Assembly: GCA_947384955.1 (NCBI GenBank)
Contig: CANDJC010000002.1
Coordinates: 1-64,000 of the forward strand
Origin: an uncultured Eubacterium sp.
GTDB lineage: Bacteria; Bacillota; Clostridia; Lachnospirales; Lachnospiraceae
Direction: 5' to 3'
DNA: 64,000 bases
A program made the position numbers and the translations under genes. Positions 36,291 through 45,097 of this stretch are shown here, in pieces (the first letter of the stretch is position 1; the number at the start of each line of letters is the position of its first letter). A model generated the notes under the pieces. The model did no database searches. It was not told the origin of the DNA and saw only the letters and a list, made by a program, of their open reading frames with translations.

Positions 36291-36738
36291 TATAAAAAAT
36301 ATTGTTGATTATTATGTAAAAAAGTGTGGCACCAGGAATCCGTTTGACATAGCCCAATATTTAAACATACAGATTCAGACAGGACAGCTTGGCTCACCTT
36401 GCGGATGCTATATGTTCTTAAAAAATCACAGATGTATATTCCTCAATGAGAATTTATCCGAAAATGAGATGAATCTGGTAATGTCTCATGAGCTTGGACA
36501 TGCCATTATGCACAGAAAACTCAATTGCTATTTTATTCGCAATAAAACACTGTTGCTTGATTCTAAAATAGAAACAGAAGCTAATATTTTTGCTGCAAAT
36601 TTGTTAATACCGGATGAAACTATTATTGAAATTATTGATAATCAGAACTGCACACTGGAATACATCTCAAGAATGCTTGGATATAATCAGAAATTAATAG
36701 AATTGAGATTGAAAACATTTGATATTGATAAGAAATAG
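36280..36738 (+). CDS. ImmA/IrrE-family metallopeptidase (anti-repressor)
   Basis: 152 residues. Zinc motif SHELGHAIMH (HExxH) is followed by the downstream Glu in ETEANIFAANLLIP, diagnostic of ImmA/IrrE. In ICEBs1 the homologue cleaves ImmR to induce the element, so this protein probably degrades the XRE repressor encoded just before it. TTG at 36280 is preferred because AGGTGG is seven bases upstream; an ATG at 36274 abuts that site. Overlaps the repressor gene by 11 bp. Confidence 0.88.
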   Translation: MNSNIKNIVDYYVKKCGTRNPFDIAQYLNIQIQTGQLGSPCGCYMFLKNHRCIFLNENLSENEMNLVMSHELGHAIMHRKLNCYFIRNKTLLLDSKIETEANIFAANLLIPDETIIEIIDNQNCTLEYISRMLGYNQKLIELRLKTFDIDKK

Positions 36739-36916
36739 ATATAGCAGCCATAATCGCTTTAGTATATGGAAAAGCAGAACAAAAAGCCTCTGTATGAAGT
36801 TTTCAGAAGTTCAGAACGGATTACTTCACATTGAGAACATGAAAAAGCATACAGAGCCGATTTATAAGCAAAAAATACATATTGAAAATCAATGCTGCAT
36901 ATGCTATAATTGCCAT

Positions 36917-37003
36917 AGGCTAAAAGAAGCAATGAGTCCATAAGGACAAAGAACGAAATCCCCAACCGTATGCCCGTACAGTTGGGGATTCTTCTTTTCT
37001 TTT
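36917..37003 (+). ncRNA. Antisense antitoxin RNA of type I module 1
   Basis: Consensus promoter TTGAAA (36882-36887), 17 bp, TATAAT (36905-36910). The transcript would start near 36917 and end at the hairpin AATCCCCAAC/GTTGGGGATT (36957-36990) followed by a T-rich run to 37003. It points toward the convergent small toxin gene and would overlap its mRNA 3' end, the TxpA/RatA and Fst arrangement. Confidence 0.7.
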
Positions 37004-37026
37004 ATGGTGGCAAAGCACCTACCAGG

Positions 37027-37128
37027 CTATTTGTTGCCCTCTGTATCTTTGCTGTCTAACCATTTGTTGATGCGGTGGCTAACCACACCAGCCATGACAG
37101 CGATAATAAAAGAAGCAATGATTTCCAT
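37027..37128 (-). CDS. Small hydrophobic toxin, Fst/holin-like (type I TA module 1)
   Basis: 33 residues. One membrane helix (EIIASFIIAVMAGVVSH) is followed by a polar, charged tail (RINKWLDSKDTEG). GGGAGGAGG lies eight bases before the ATG. Its promoter is TTGCCG (37203-37198), 17 bp, TATAAT (37180-37175). Such peptides depolarise the host membrane when their antisense RNA decays, stabilising the element. Identified from architecture, not from a database match. Confidence 0.8.
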   Translation of the reverse strand: MEIIASFIIAVMAGVVSHRINKWLDSKDTEGNK

Positions 37129-37544
37129 AAGAACACCTCCTCCCGTTGCCGGGTATCGGTAGGACAACACCGATATTATAACGTATTTTATGGATATCGG
37201 CAATGATGATATTCTTATAAATAAAATTAGGAACTCTACGAAAATTTTGCCATGAAATTATAGTTTCAAGTCTTGCAAACTTCATATTATATAGAAGCTC
37301 TCATGATAAAATCGGTTGATTTTTTTCCTCATGACAGCATGTGCATACCTTTTTCCCTTTTTGCTGATTGGTGGCAACGGTTTATTGCCAGATGATTGCG
37401 ATTTTTTTTCTTGGCATGTTGACACCATCCTTTCGTTGTTTTGAGTTTTGTGTTATTATTTAAATATAAAAAACAGTCATGATGACTGCGTGAAAATTGA
37501 ACAATATGTTATATTGCAAATACTAAACAAAGGAATATAAATAT

Positions 37545-38615
37545 ATGTATAAAATAAAACGAGAAAAAATTTTAGATTCAATAATGGTATCAATAATGAA
37601 TAATAAAATTACATATATATATGGCAATCCAGGAACAGGTAAGTCATTTGCTCTGAGAGAATGCATCAATACATACTTTAATAAGTTTAAAATTAAAGTA
37701 ATAAATATGACACCTAAAATGTTTATACAGGGAATAAGTTTTACACTATCTTCAATTGATATTAATGAATATGATCTTTGCATTTTTGATAATTTTGACA
37801 ATATTTTTGAACAACAAGAAATCTTTAAATATATTTATTCTTTGTCAGATAGTAATAAAACGAAATTTATTATAGTATCTCACAATGAACAAAAAACAAA
37901 GAACTATATAAATTCTATTATAATTGATACATTTTCTGAAATAGAAGTTGGACAATATTTAATGATGAATTTGTATTATACGGAGATGATTGATATTTAT
38001 CATCGAAAAATTTTCAATGAAACAAAAGGAAACCCAGAATTATTAGAAAAACTTACCAACATTTTAAATCATGATACGCCGTATTATGTTAATGATATAA
38101 ATATATTTTATAAACCTTGCATTATTGATTCTTTAGGCAGACCTATAGATAAAAATGATACTTCAATTAAAATAGTAGTTTCAGAGATAAACGACCAGTT
38201 ATTATATGAATTATCTCAAAATCCAAAGTCACTATATAATTTATCTCCATATGATTTTGAACGAGTTATTGCAAAAATGTTTGAAAAAAATGGATTTACA
38301 GTAAAAATAACACCACAAACCCGTGACGGAGGAAAAGATATTTTTATTGCTAAAAATGATTTATGTTCATTTTTGTTCTATGTGGAATGTAAAAAATATG
38401 CACCCAATCAACATGTTGGAATTGATGTTATTCAACGCCTATATGGTGTTGTATCTGCTGAAAAAGCTACTGGCGGAATTATTGCAACTACATCATATTT
38501 TACAAAACCTGCAAAAGATTATATACAAGAACATCAACTTGAACATCAATTAACATTGCAAGATTACAATACAATTTCTGATATTTTAAAATCACTACAA
38601 TATAAAACCCAATGA
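37545..38615 (+). CDS. P-loop NTPase fused to Mrr-type restriction endonuclease
   Basis: 356 residues. The N-terminal ATPase has Walker A GNPGTGKS (27-34) and Walker B LCIFDNFD (78-85). The C-terminal domain (about 232-330) is an Mrr-like PD-(D/E)xK nuclease: E239 in DFERVI, D265 in DGGKDI, and E281/K283 in VECKK, followed by a conserved GVVSAEKATGGIIATTSYFT segment. Expected to cleave foreign or modified DNA after NTP-driven sensing. Much more AT-rich than its neighbours and framed by two type I toxin modules, which suggests a recently acquired defence cassette. Confidence 0.85.
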   Translation: MYKIKREKILDSIMVSIMNNKITYIYGNPGTGKSFALRECINTYFNKFKIKVINMTPKMFIQGISFTLSSIDINEYDLCIFDNFDNIFEQQEIFKYIYSLSDSNKTKFIIVSHNEQKTKNYINSIIIDTFSEIEVGQYLMMNLYYTEMIDIYHRKIFNETKGNPELLEKLTNILNHDTPYYVNDINIFYKPCIIDSLGRPIDKNDTSIKIVVSEINDQLLYELSQNPKSLYNLSPYDFERVIAKMFEKNGFTVKITPQTRDGGKDIFIAKNDLCSFLFYVECKKYAPNQHVGIDVIQRLYGVVSAEKATGGIIATTSYFTKPAKDYIQEHQLEHQLTLQDYNTISDILKSLQYKTQ

Positions 38616-38786
38616 AACAATTCATCTAAGCCAGTCCGTTAATCAGGGCTGGCTTCAACTTTTTTATCCATATATCCAATTACATCATTCATTACCTAAG
38701 TCACAAATTCAATATCATATCCAGCAAGGTTCACAGTAACCACAATCTTTTCCGATTTTTACTGCTACAATAGTCATTATTTCAGA

Positions 38787-38815
38787 TTGTCATATATTAT
38801 CGCATATGCTATAAT
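38787..38815 (+). promoter_or_regulatory. Promoter of toxin module 2
   Basis: TTGTCA and TATAAT are separated by exactly 17 bp. The bases around the -10 (CATATGCTATAAT) are identical to those of the antisense promoter in module 1. Confidence 0.85.
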
Positions 38816-38889
38816 ACTCCATAGTCAGATCAGGACAGCGTAGGGATAGTCTGGTGGCTGTGCTTTCCGGAAACGGAAAGGAGGTACAT

Positions 38890-38967
38890 ATGGATACGTT
38901 AGAAGTTTTGACGTTGCTGTTAGTTATATTTGCAGCTTTATCTTATCTCGACAACCACCGCAAGTAA
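38890..38967 (+). CDS. Small hydrophobic toxin, holin-like (type I TA module 2)
   Basis: 25 residues: short N-terminus, a helix of LEVLTLLLVIFAALSYL, then a basic end (DNHRK). AAAGGAGG lies six bases before the ATG. The mRNA would start near 38822, with a 68-nt leader, and end at the GGGATG/CATCCC terminator at 39128-39153. Small Firmicutes peptides of this shape are annotated as holin-like type I toxins. Confidence 0.8.
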   Translation: MDTLEVLTLLLVIFAALSYLDNHRK

Positions 38968-39074
38968 AAGGGCTATCTCCTACTGCAATAGGGATAGCCT
39001 TGTAACTTAATAATTCATTAGATTAAGTTTCCGGTGGCAATCATCGGACGTGCCTATATCCTATGATTGTTCCT
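38964..39074 (-). ncRNA. Antisense antitoxin RNA of type I module 2
   Basis: Minus-strand promoter TTGCAA (39109-39104), 17 bp, TATAAT (39086-39081). The RNA would start near 39074 and stop at the hairpin GGCTATCCC/GGAGATAGCC followed by CTTTTA at about 38968-39001, which abuts the toxin stop codon. It is entirely antisense to the toxin mRNA 3' region. Confidence 0.7.
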
Positions 39075-39127
39075 ATTCTGATTATAAACTATGACCTGCT
39101 CATTTGCAAGTATTAGTTTAGGAAACG

Positions 39128-39153
39128 GGGATGTTTTTACATCCCTATTTTTT
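39128..39153 (+). terminator. Terminator of toxin-2 mRNA
   Basis: GGGATG, TTTTTA loop, CATCCC, then TATTTTTT on the plus strand. It lies beyond the antisense promoter, so the toxin mRNA covers the whole antisense RNA. Confidence 0.7.
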
Positions 39154-39221
39154 ATTGTTAGTTCATAATTTATTTATATATATTTTATATATAAATATTT
39201 TATACTTTTTATCATTCATTT

Positions 39222-39660
39222 CTATTTTTCGATACTTGTCTTTTCTTCTTTTTTGTTTTGTGTAAGTTCTTTATAACCAGCATTGATGCTTTTTTCTCCT
39301 GATAATACTTCTTGTTTAAGTTCTTCATTGTCCGAATCAAGAATCTTTTTACCTTTTGAATACGTATCAGTGGACACACCTGCTGTTTTGGCTAATTTGG
39401 CACGGACATCAATCTTCTTATTATTATTTTCAATACTTGAAGCCTTTGAAGAATTCTGCGAAGGCTTATAAGAATTAGCTAATCCACCTTTTCTGCCACC
39501 TTCCCTTAAATTAATCTGTGCTTGTTTTTCATATATAGGTCTATACTTCTCAGCAACAGCAATTCTCTGAATAGGAGATAGGTTGCGTCTTCCTAATTGA
39601 ATATCAAGCATCCATTCCATAACTTCTGCTTTTGTGTTATAAGCAAGAGTACCAATTATG
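39222..39660 (-). pseudogene. 5'-truncated ParB-like gene remnant
   Basis: The open reading continues upstream of the first ATG (39620) as TLAYNTKAEV before the frame is lost, so the gene lacks its N-terminal half. What remains includes WMLDIQLGRRNLSPIQR and REGGRKGG, then a helical HTH-like part (AKTAGVSTDTYSKGKKILD), typical of the C-terminal half of phage/ICE ParB-like proteins. Might still be translated from the internal ATG. Confidence 0.6.
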
Positions 39661-39741
39661 GGTTCTATGTTGTGCTTCTAATGTGTATTTTTATATTTAT
39701 TTTATATATTTTATTATTATTTTATTAAATTTATATTCCGT

Positions 39742-40040
39742 TTATACACAAATACAAAGAAGTTCCCTTATAACAATTCCTGTATCAACTAAATCTTCTA
39801 ATTCAGGTATCATATTAGCCATTCGCATATAATTATTCATGGTTTGTTGCGTTATACCATAAGATTCTGCTAATTCAGTTTGATTTTTTGGACTATGATT
39901 TTCAGAGCTACACAAAACTTTTGTGAAGCTATATTGATTAGTTCCTTGTATGAAACCATACCAATTATTTAAAAATTCAAAACATCTCCCAAGTTTAACT
40001 GGATTGGTATTACCCAAAACTCTTTGGCGAAGATTGGATT
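39742..40040 (-). pseudogene. Fragment of a second ParB-like gene
   Basis: Contains RQRVLGNTNPVKLGRC, TELAESYGITQQTMNNYMRM and MIPELEDLVDTGIV. The last stretch closely matches the intact ParB-like protein at 26363-27574 (MIPELEDLIDTGIV), after which the reading frame breaks into unrelated codons. A stop precedes the fragment, so both ends are missing. Confidence 0.7.
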
Positions 40041-40214
40041 TTTACACCCGTTCCATATTGTCCCGCTCAAAAACGCTTGATTTTCCTACAGTTTTCGTAT
40101 AATTGGATAGTGTAAATGGCTTATTTTCGTTAAATCAGATCCCACTGAATTATTCTGCCATTAATAATATTCGCCCTTGACGACCTAAGTTAAACTTAAC
40201 CCGTTCAAGTGAAA

Positions 40215-40489
40215 TCACCCTTTTTCTCCAAATAAAATTTTACCATATATCATAATTCTTGCGTTTCCTGTTCCCATTTTCCCCTGATTTCTGCAAATTT
40301 TTGAATCACCATTAACCAGATACAGAATATGGCAGTCTCCTATGACCTCATCTATACATTCCATATTTTCTTTGTTTTCTGTATTAAATGCAGCAGTCCA
40401 TTCTCTCAATACCTGTTCACGTTCTTTTAACAGTTCTGCTATTTTTCATCAATCTGGGATAATTTTGTTTCCGCTTCTTTTAATATCAT
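40215..40489 (-). pseudogene. Small gene with a single-base frameshift
   Basis: From the ATG at 40489 (good CGAAAGGAT site upstream) the frame reads ILKEAETKLSQIDEK then a stop. Shifting by one base inside the adjacent A-run (about 40441-40447) restores ELLKEREQVLREWTAAFNTE and continues to 40215. This looks like loss of one A, by mutation or sequencing error. Product unknown, N-terminal coiled coil. Confidence 0.55.
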
Positions 40490-40630
40490 TGTAATTCATC
40501 CTTTCGTTTGAATTGCAATCATTTTGATCCCCCAATTTTGGGGAATCAAGTTTATAGCCAGTTACTAAATTGCAACATTATTACATTTCCCCATTTGTGT
40601 GGAAAACTCATACATTCCTTATTATCTGCC

Positions 40631-40915
40631 CTATCTGTTCTTTATTGCCTTTACCAGATTCAGTAAAGCAGCTTTTTCTTCATCAGTTAATCCAGACAGA
40701 TCAATCTCATTTTTCCTATCCACACCAAGGAGGTAATCCGTGGTCACTTTGAATATCCGTGATATAGTAATAAGAGTATCATAAGAAGGCATACGGGAAC
40801 CTGTTTCATATGCGCTGATAACAGATTTTGTTAATCCTAATCTATGTGCAAGCTGCTCTTGCGTCAAATTATTCTTTATACGTAATGTTTTCAGTCTGTC
40901 ACCAAAATCAACCAT
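40631..40915 (-). CDS. XRE-family transcriptional regulator
   Basis: 94 residues. Classic Cro/CI HTH: FGDRLKTLRIKNNLTQEQLA, HRLGLTKSVISAYETGSRMP, then FKVTTDYLLGVD. The short C-terminus (LTDEEKAALLNLVKAI) is common in small Firmicutes repressors. GGAGGA precedes the ATG. It heads the decayed ParB-like segment and may be the surviving repressor of a second, defunct element. Confidence 0.9.
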   Translation of the reverse strand: MVDFGDRLKTLRIKNNLTQEQLAHRLGLTKSVISAYETGSRMPSYDTLITISRIFKVTTDYLLGVDRKNEIDLSGLTDEEKAALLNLVKAIKNR

Positions 40916-41046
40916 AACAAATCCTCCATTGAATCAGTTTACATGGAATATATCTTTATATGGTGTATTTTATATTTAATTAGTTGACTTTATGCTTTAT
41001 AAAGGATATACTTTCTATTATAAATCTGTATTGCGGGGATAAGAGT

Positions 41047-41202
41047 ATGACAAAAAATGAATTTAAAGACAGATTATTTGATGTTCTGAATGAGACAAAT
41101 AATATCCCTATAAAGGACATAAAAACGGATGACAGAAACAATAATTTTGTAATATTCCTGGATGACGGCACAAAATTTCTGATTCATGTAGATAATTATT
41201 GA
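41047..41202 (+). CDS. Hypothetical small protein
   Basis: 51 residues starting MTKNEFKDRLFDVLNE, ending in a beta-hairpin FVIFLDDGTKFLIHVDNY. The start is chosen at the ATG after GGGGATAAGAG; an upstream in-frame start at 40984 lacks a ribosome site. Soluble; family not recognised. Confidence 0.6.
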   Translation: MTKNEFKDRLFDVLNETNNIPIKDIKTDDRNNNFVIFLDDGTKFLIHVDNY

Positions 41203-41276
41203 ATTCTGTCATCTGGCATTGTATAATTTATACAGTTAGTTAATTATTTATTTGAATGCCGAGGAGTAAATGTATT

Positions 41277-42437
41277 ATGAAAAAATGCAGCAAATGCGGA
41301 ACGGCTGTTTCCGAAAATGATAAAATGGCCTGGAAGTGTATGGAATGTGGCAAGGCTTTCAAAATTAATCTGTCTAAATTGAAAAGATTACAGGCATTGA
41401 AAAATAAACCTGAAAACGCTGGAAAATCTTTATTGAAATGTCCTGCCTGTGGGAAGGGGATTGATAATGGAAATGAAAAGATTGCCTGCAAGTGTTCTGC
41501 CTGTGGGAATATTATGAGTGGGAATCTGTGTGATTTTGCGGATGAGAATGTGAAAAATCATACTGCTGAAAATCAAGCAGCTAATATGTCTTTTCGTATA
41601 CCAGATACATCCAACAATTTTATCAAATGCAGTAATTGCGGAAAAAGTGTGCCAGGTAATTCAAAATTTTGTCCTGAGTGTGGTAATCAGATATCCAGGT
41701 TACAGCATCACAATTGTAATAAATCTTATAAAAAAGCAATAATACTAATTTCCTTTTTGTTTATAATTATACTTACCGTTTCCTTTTCCACGGTTGCGAT
41801 TAAGAATTATAAATCCAGATCATATGCTGCTCAACTCCAAACATTATATAATGAAGCAAAAACTCTCATAGAAAACGGACAATATCAAGATGCTCAGGCA
41901 ATATTAAGCTCAGTTAATCCCTATAAAGATTCTGAACAATTACTTGATAAAATTAAATATGAGTCAATAGCCTTTTATTGCATTCAAGATATCGCAAATA
42001 CTGTCTCAAATTTTAATTCATTTTCAGTAAAGAAAATCACTTTCTATAAAAAAGAGTACAGACACAAACTTACAGAAGATCAAAGCAATATATATCAAAA
42101 ATATTATGATAATTTAGATGAAACAATGCCTCTTATATTAATTGAATACCGAAATAATGACAAGGATTATTACGCTGCTTATATATATAAATCATCAAAT
42201 AGCGCATACAATTTTTATGGTTTAGCAAATACACTGAATATGAAAATAGACAGCATCAAAGAAGCTCTTTCATTACTCGCAAACACAAACGAATCTGATG
42301 CAAGAGGCATGTTTAATATGGCATACAATTCTCTTATACTGGAGGCTGATACAGATATCAGCAAAATAAATAAAATCATTGCTGGCGGATTGGCAAATGT
42401 AAATGCCGTTCAAATATTAGATATTGATGCTTTATAA
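41277..42437 (+). CDS. Zinc-ribbon membrane-anchored protein
   Basis: 386 residues. Three N-terminal zinc ribbons: CSKCG/CMECG (about 4-25), CPACG/CSACG (about 50-75) and CSNCG/CPECG (about 118-136). A single membrane helix (AIILISFLFIIILTVSFST) follows near 155-175, and the rest is an exported or cytoplasmic TPR-like helical domain (LYNEAKTLIENGQYQDAQAI). Zinc-ribbon plus TM plus helical-repeat proteins are common in Lachnospiraceae but uncharacterised. The ATG at 41277 follows GAGGAG; 41256 is an alternative. Confidence 0.75.
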   Translation: MKKCSKCGTAVSENDKMAWKCMECGKAFKINLSKLKRLQALKNKPENAGKSLLKCPACGKGIDNGNEKIACKCSACGNIMSGNLCDFADENVKNHTAENQAANMSFRIPDTSNNFIKCSNCGKSVPGNSKFCPECGNQISRLQHHNCNKSYKKAIILISFLFIIILTVSFSTVAIKNYKSRSYAAQLQTLYNEAKTLIENGQYQDAQAILSSVNPYKDSEQLLDKIKYESIAFYCIQDIANTVSNFNSFSVKKITFYKKEYRHKLTEDQSNIYQKYYDNLDETMPLILIEYRNNDKDYYAAYIYKSSNSAYNFYGLANTLNMKIDSIKEALSLLANTNESDARGMFNMAYNSLILEADTDISKINKIIAGGLANVNAVQILDIDAL

Positions 42438-42444
42438 TTTATCA

Positions 42445-42489
42445 GAGGTATACAATATATATATCTTATGTATAGTATTTGTATACCTC
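42445..42489. repeat. Inverted repeat between convergent genes
   Basis: GAGGTATACAA (42445-42455) and TTGTATACCTC (42479-42489) are perfect 11-bp complements with an AT-rich loop. Probably a transcription-ending hairpin for the zinc-ribbon gene and its convergent neighbour, although no clear T-run follows. Confidence 0.55.
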
Positions 42490-42533
42490 AGTTCAGCTTC
42501 AAATACTATTTTTACTATTTGTGACAGTTATTG

Positions 42534-43328
42534 TTATATGAAATATTTAATATTTTCGACCTGCAATGCAGAAAATATATTTATAAAAATATTCTCATAC
42601 TTTTTTATAATTCCAAATAAATTATTTAATATATCTAAGTCATCAAATATGCCTTTAGTTTCAAGACTCTTCAATTCATTATCCAATTCTCCTATATAAT
42701 CCAGCAGCACATTATTCTTAATTTTAGCTAGATATCTCTGTCTTATATCCCCAGATGTGGTTCTCGCCAGAAAATAGGGTAAAATTTTAGTAAGGTAGCA
42801 AAAATTATTATCGTTAAAATCCTCAGTAAAACTAGACATTGAACACATCCATTCAGAATCTACAAAATCGTCACAGATTTCTAAATCATAAACATTTTCA
42901 AAACCAGATGATCTTTTTTCAGCTTTATATTCTAGCCAAAACAAAGATGCGGTTGAAATATTAATATTAGCTGCTTTCTTTTGAATATTTTCAAACACAC
43001 ACTTGTATAAATTTGGCATATACGCCATATCATTTATATGTCCCATTTCATGGTAAATTGTCTTTCTTAATAATTTATAATCGTTATTTTCATTTAAACA
43101 TTCTATGTCTAATGTAGGCAAAAGGTCATATAATCTCGAAGTAACTTTAATTTTATCATTACCAAATGTTCTCCCATCTGTTTCTATTTCAAATTCATCA
43201 ATATCCCTAAGTTCTATTTCCTTTAGTGTACTTATATTCAAATCCGATCCATATTGGTTTAGAACAAGTTTCACTACTTTATTCAAAAAGATATGGTATT
43301 CATGATTGTACGAACAATATATTTTCAA
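42534..43328 (-). CDS. Putative zinc metallopeptidase-like protein
   Basis: 264 residues. KTIYHEMGHINDMAYMPN carries HExxH, and downstream acidic helices (EYKAEKRSSGF) could supply the third ligand. No signal peptide or membrane helix. Start is TTG with GGGAGG seven bases upstream. Convergent with the zinc-ribbon protein. The rest does not match a family I know; peptidase activity is inferred from the motif alone. Confidence 0.6.
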   Translation of the reverse strand: MKIYCSYNHEYHIFLNKVVKLVLNQYGSDLNISTLKEIELRDIDEFEIETDGRTFGNDKIKVTSRLYDLLPTLDIECLNENNDYKLLRKTIYHEMGHINDMAYMPNLYKCVFENIQKKAANINISTASLFWLEYKAEKRSSGFENVYDLEICDDFVDSEWMCSMSSFTEDFNDNNFCYLTKILPYFLARTTSGDIRQRYLAKIKNNVLLDYIGELDNELKSLETKGIFDDLDILNNLFGIIKKYENIFINIFSALQVENIKYFI

Positions 43329-44040
43329 ATATAAACCTCCCTACTCCTTAATTATATAATTTGAGATTACTATACCATATTTCAAACCTTTTGTAATCAT
43401 ATATTTCACTCCCACACCACAAAATTTTCAAACATTCCGAACGAAAATGAAAATCTCCAAAACTCCACCATCTCACATCTTCCCATAACCAGAAAAGCCA
43501 GTAAAATCAGGCACTTCCAGCATCATCTTATCCAGACGCACAAAATTACTTTGATTATCAAACTAATTTTGCATTAAATAGTCTGATTATCTTTTTAATT
43601 ATCTGACAATTAATATTCAATACACGATATTATATGCGAACTCACTATTATATTCTGAATTTTATGTAAATAGTCTGATAATTCAACATGCAATGATGAT
43701 TGATTAGACCTGATAAAGTGTAAAAACACAAGTAAGATACTGCCTTTTTAAGCCTTTTAAAATATCTTTTGACTGCTCAAAATATTATGCACCTTATATA
43801 ATGCCCTGTTTTCGAACTCTCCTTATTTTCACAAAAAGCAGCAGTACAAAATACAATAATCATCATATCTGTACTGCTGCACCATAGGAAATATAAGGTT
43901 TTTCATGTTTTTATTTCACTCACTACGAACTGTTTTCGAATAGCTTGCGAACACGCAAAAAAAGACCATACCCTGTTTTAGGGCACAGCCTTAATTTACT
44001 GTCATATACAGTTTATACTTTTAAATTTCCCAGCCATCTG
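43329..44040. other. 712-bp region without a convincing gene
   Basis: AT-rich. It holds the hairpin GCAGCAGTAC/GTACTGCTGC (43838-43847 with 43871-43880), a member of a recurring family, and a CCCTGTTTTAGGG dyad near 43972. TAGTCTGATwAT-type words recur at about 43578 and 43672. No ribosome site with a usable frame was seen. Confidence 0.5.
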
Positions 44041-44901
44041 TCAATTAAATATCTCATTCCTGATAAATTCATTAAACTTTTTATGTTCTTCCGGACTTTC
44101 ACACAGATAAAGATCTGCATGTTTCAAAAATTTCATATCCAGTTCATCCAGAGCAAAATCATTATAATAGTCACTAATACTGTCTATCCCTATATGAATC
44201 GAATAACTCCTGTAAAAAACATGCTCACCCGTTTTCTTAACATTATGACTTAACTGTACTTTTGCATAACAGGTAAATCCAGCCTTTTTAACATCTTCCG
44301 GCTTTACAAAATTTACCTCCAGCAGTCTGTTTGCCTCACATTCTATTTCATTCAGTATACATTCAGGCAGGTCTTTTCTTATCCCGCCAATGCCTAAATC
44401 CAGGCAGAAATGCATTTCCGTATCATCAAATTTACCAATCTGCAGTCCGTATCTTGGAGATTCCAGTTTTTGAAAACCATTTGTAAAATCTTCATATCTG
44501 TGAAAAGCCAGGTCTTTTATACTATACTTATAATCACTGTTTTCTAACAAAGACTCCTTTTCAATATCTCTGTATTCAAAATAATCTAATTCCCTTCTGT
44601 ATCCGCATTCCATAACTGCATCCATCAAACCAGCTATGGTTTTCACTTCCTTTTTTCCTTTTAAAGTTACAAACCTCTTTAGATTCTCTATGCCGCCCCA
44701 CTTTTTAAAATTATGAATGGTGCAGCAGAACTGTATTTCTTTCCAGTTTTTATTTTCGTCATCATATGAATGACTCATATAGATATTCCCATCTGCAATA
44801 AAAAGTGCGGTATTGTAATGCACTATGTACATTCTGTTTGGCTTTATATGATCTATCGGATAATACCGTGATACACATACCCTGTCATTTCCCACTGCCA
44901 T
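44041..44901 (-). CDS. Hypothetical protein
   Basis: 286 residues, GGAGGTGTT directly before the ATG. Soluble mixed alpha/beta, rich in Tyr/Asp/Lys, with no repeated or catalytic-looking motif. The middle (YGLQIGKFDDTEMHFCLDLG) and the C-terminal SIHIGIDSISDYY suggest a beta-sheet protein. Sits leftward of the recombinase pair. Not recognised. Confidence 0.65.
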   Translation of the reverse strand: MAVGNDRVCVSRYYPIDHIKPNRMYIVHYNTALFIADGNIYMSHSYDDENKNWKEIQFCCTIHNFKKWGGIENLKRFVTLKGKKEVKTIAGLMDAVMECGYRRELDYFEYRDIEKESLLENSDYKYSIKDLAFHRYEDFTNGFQKLESPRYGLQIGKFDDTEMHFCLDLGIGGIRKDLPECILNEIECEANRLLEVNFVKPEDVKKAGFTCYAKVQLSHNVKKTGEHVFYRSYSIHIGIDSISDYYNDFALDELDMKFLKHADLYLCESPEEHKKFNEFIRNEIFN

Positions 44902-44923
44902 AACACCTCCGTCCTGTTCCCTG

Positions 44924-45097
44924 TTATTTTAAATATACATCTGTATATATCCGCATGATCTTCTGCTGTCCTTCAGCATGACTCCTGCAGTTTTTAATTA
45001 TTTCCTGTACATCTTTCCTCTTCGAAAGCCTGAAGTCATCAGCCAGCACTTTCAGTTCCCTTTTTTCATTTCTGCACAGGCTCCGCATTCCCGCCAT
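44924..45097 (-). CDS. Small basic hypothetical protein
   Basis: 57 residues, helical and basic (LCRNEKRELKVLADDFRLSK, then DVQEIIKNCRSHAEGQQKIM). The ATG at 45097 is preferred, 11 bases after GGGAGG; an in-frame GTG at 45109 overlaps that site. 22 bp upstream of the preceding gene's start, so co-transcribed. Confidence 0.5.
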   Translation of the reverse strand: MAGMRSLCRNEKRELKVLADDFRLSKRKDVQEIIKNCRSHAEGQQKIMRIYTDVYLK

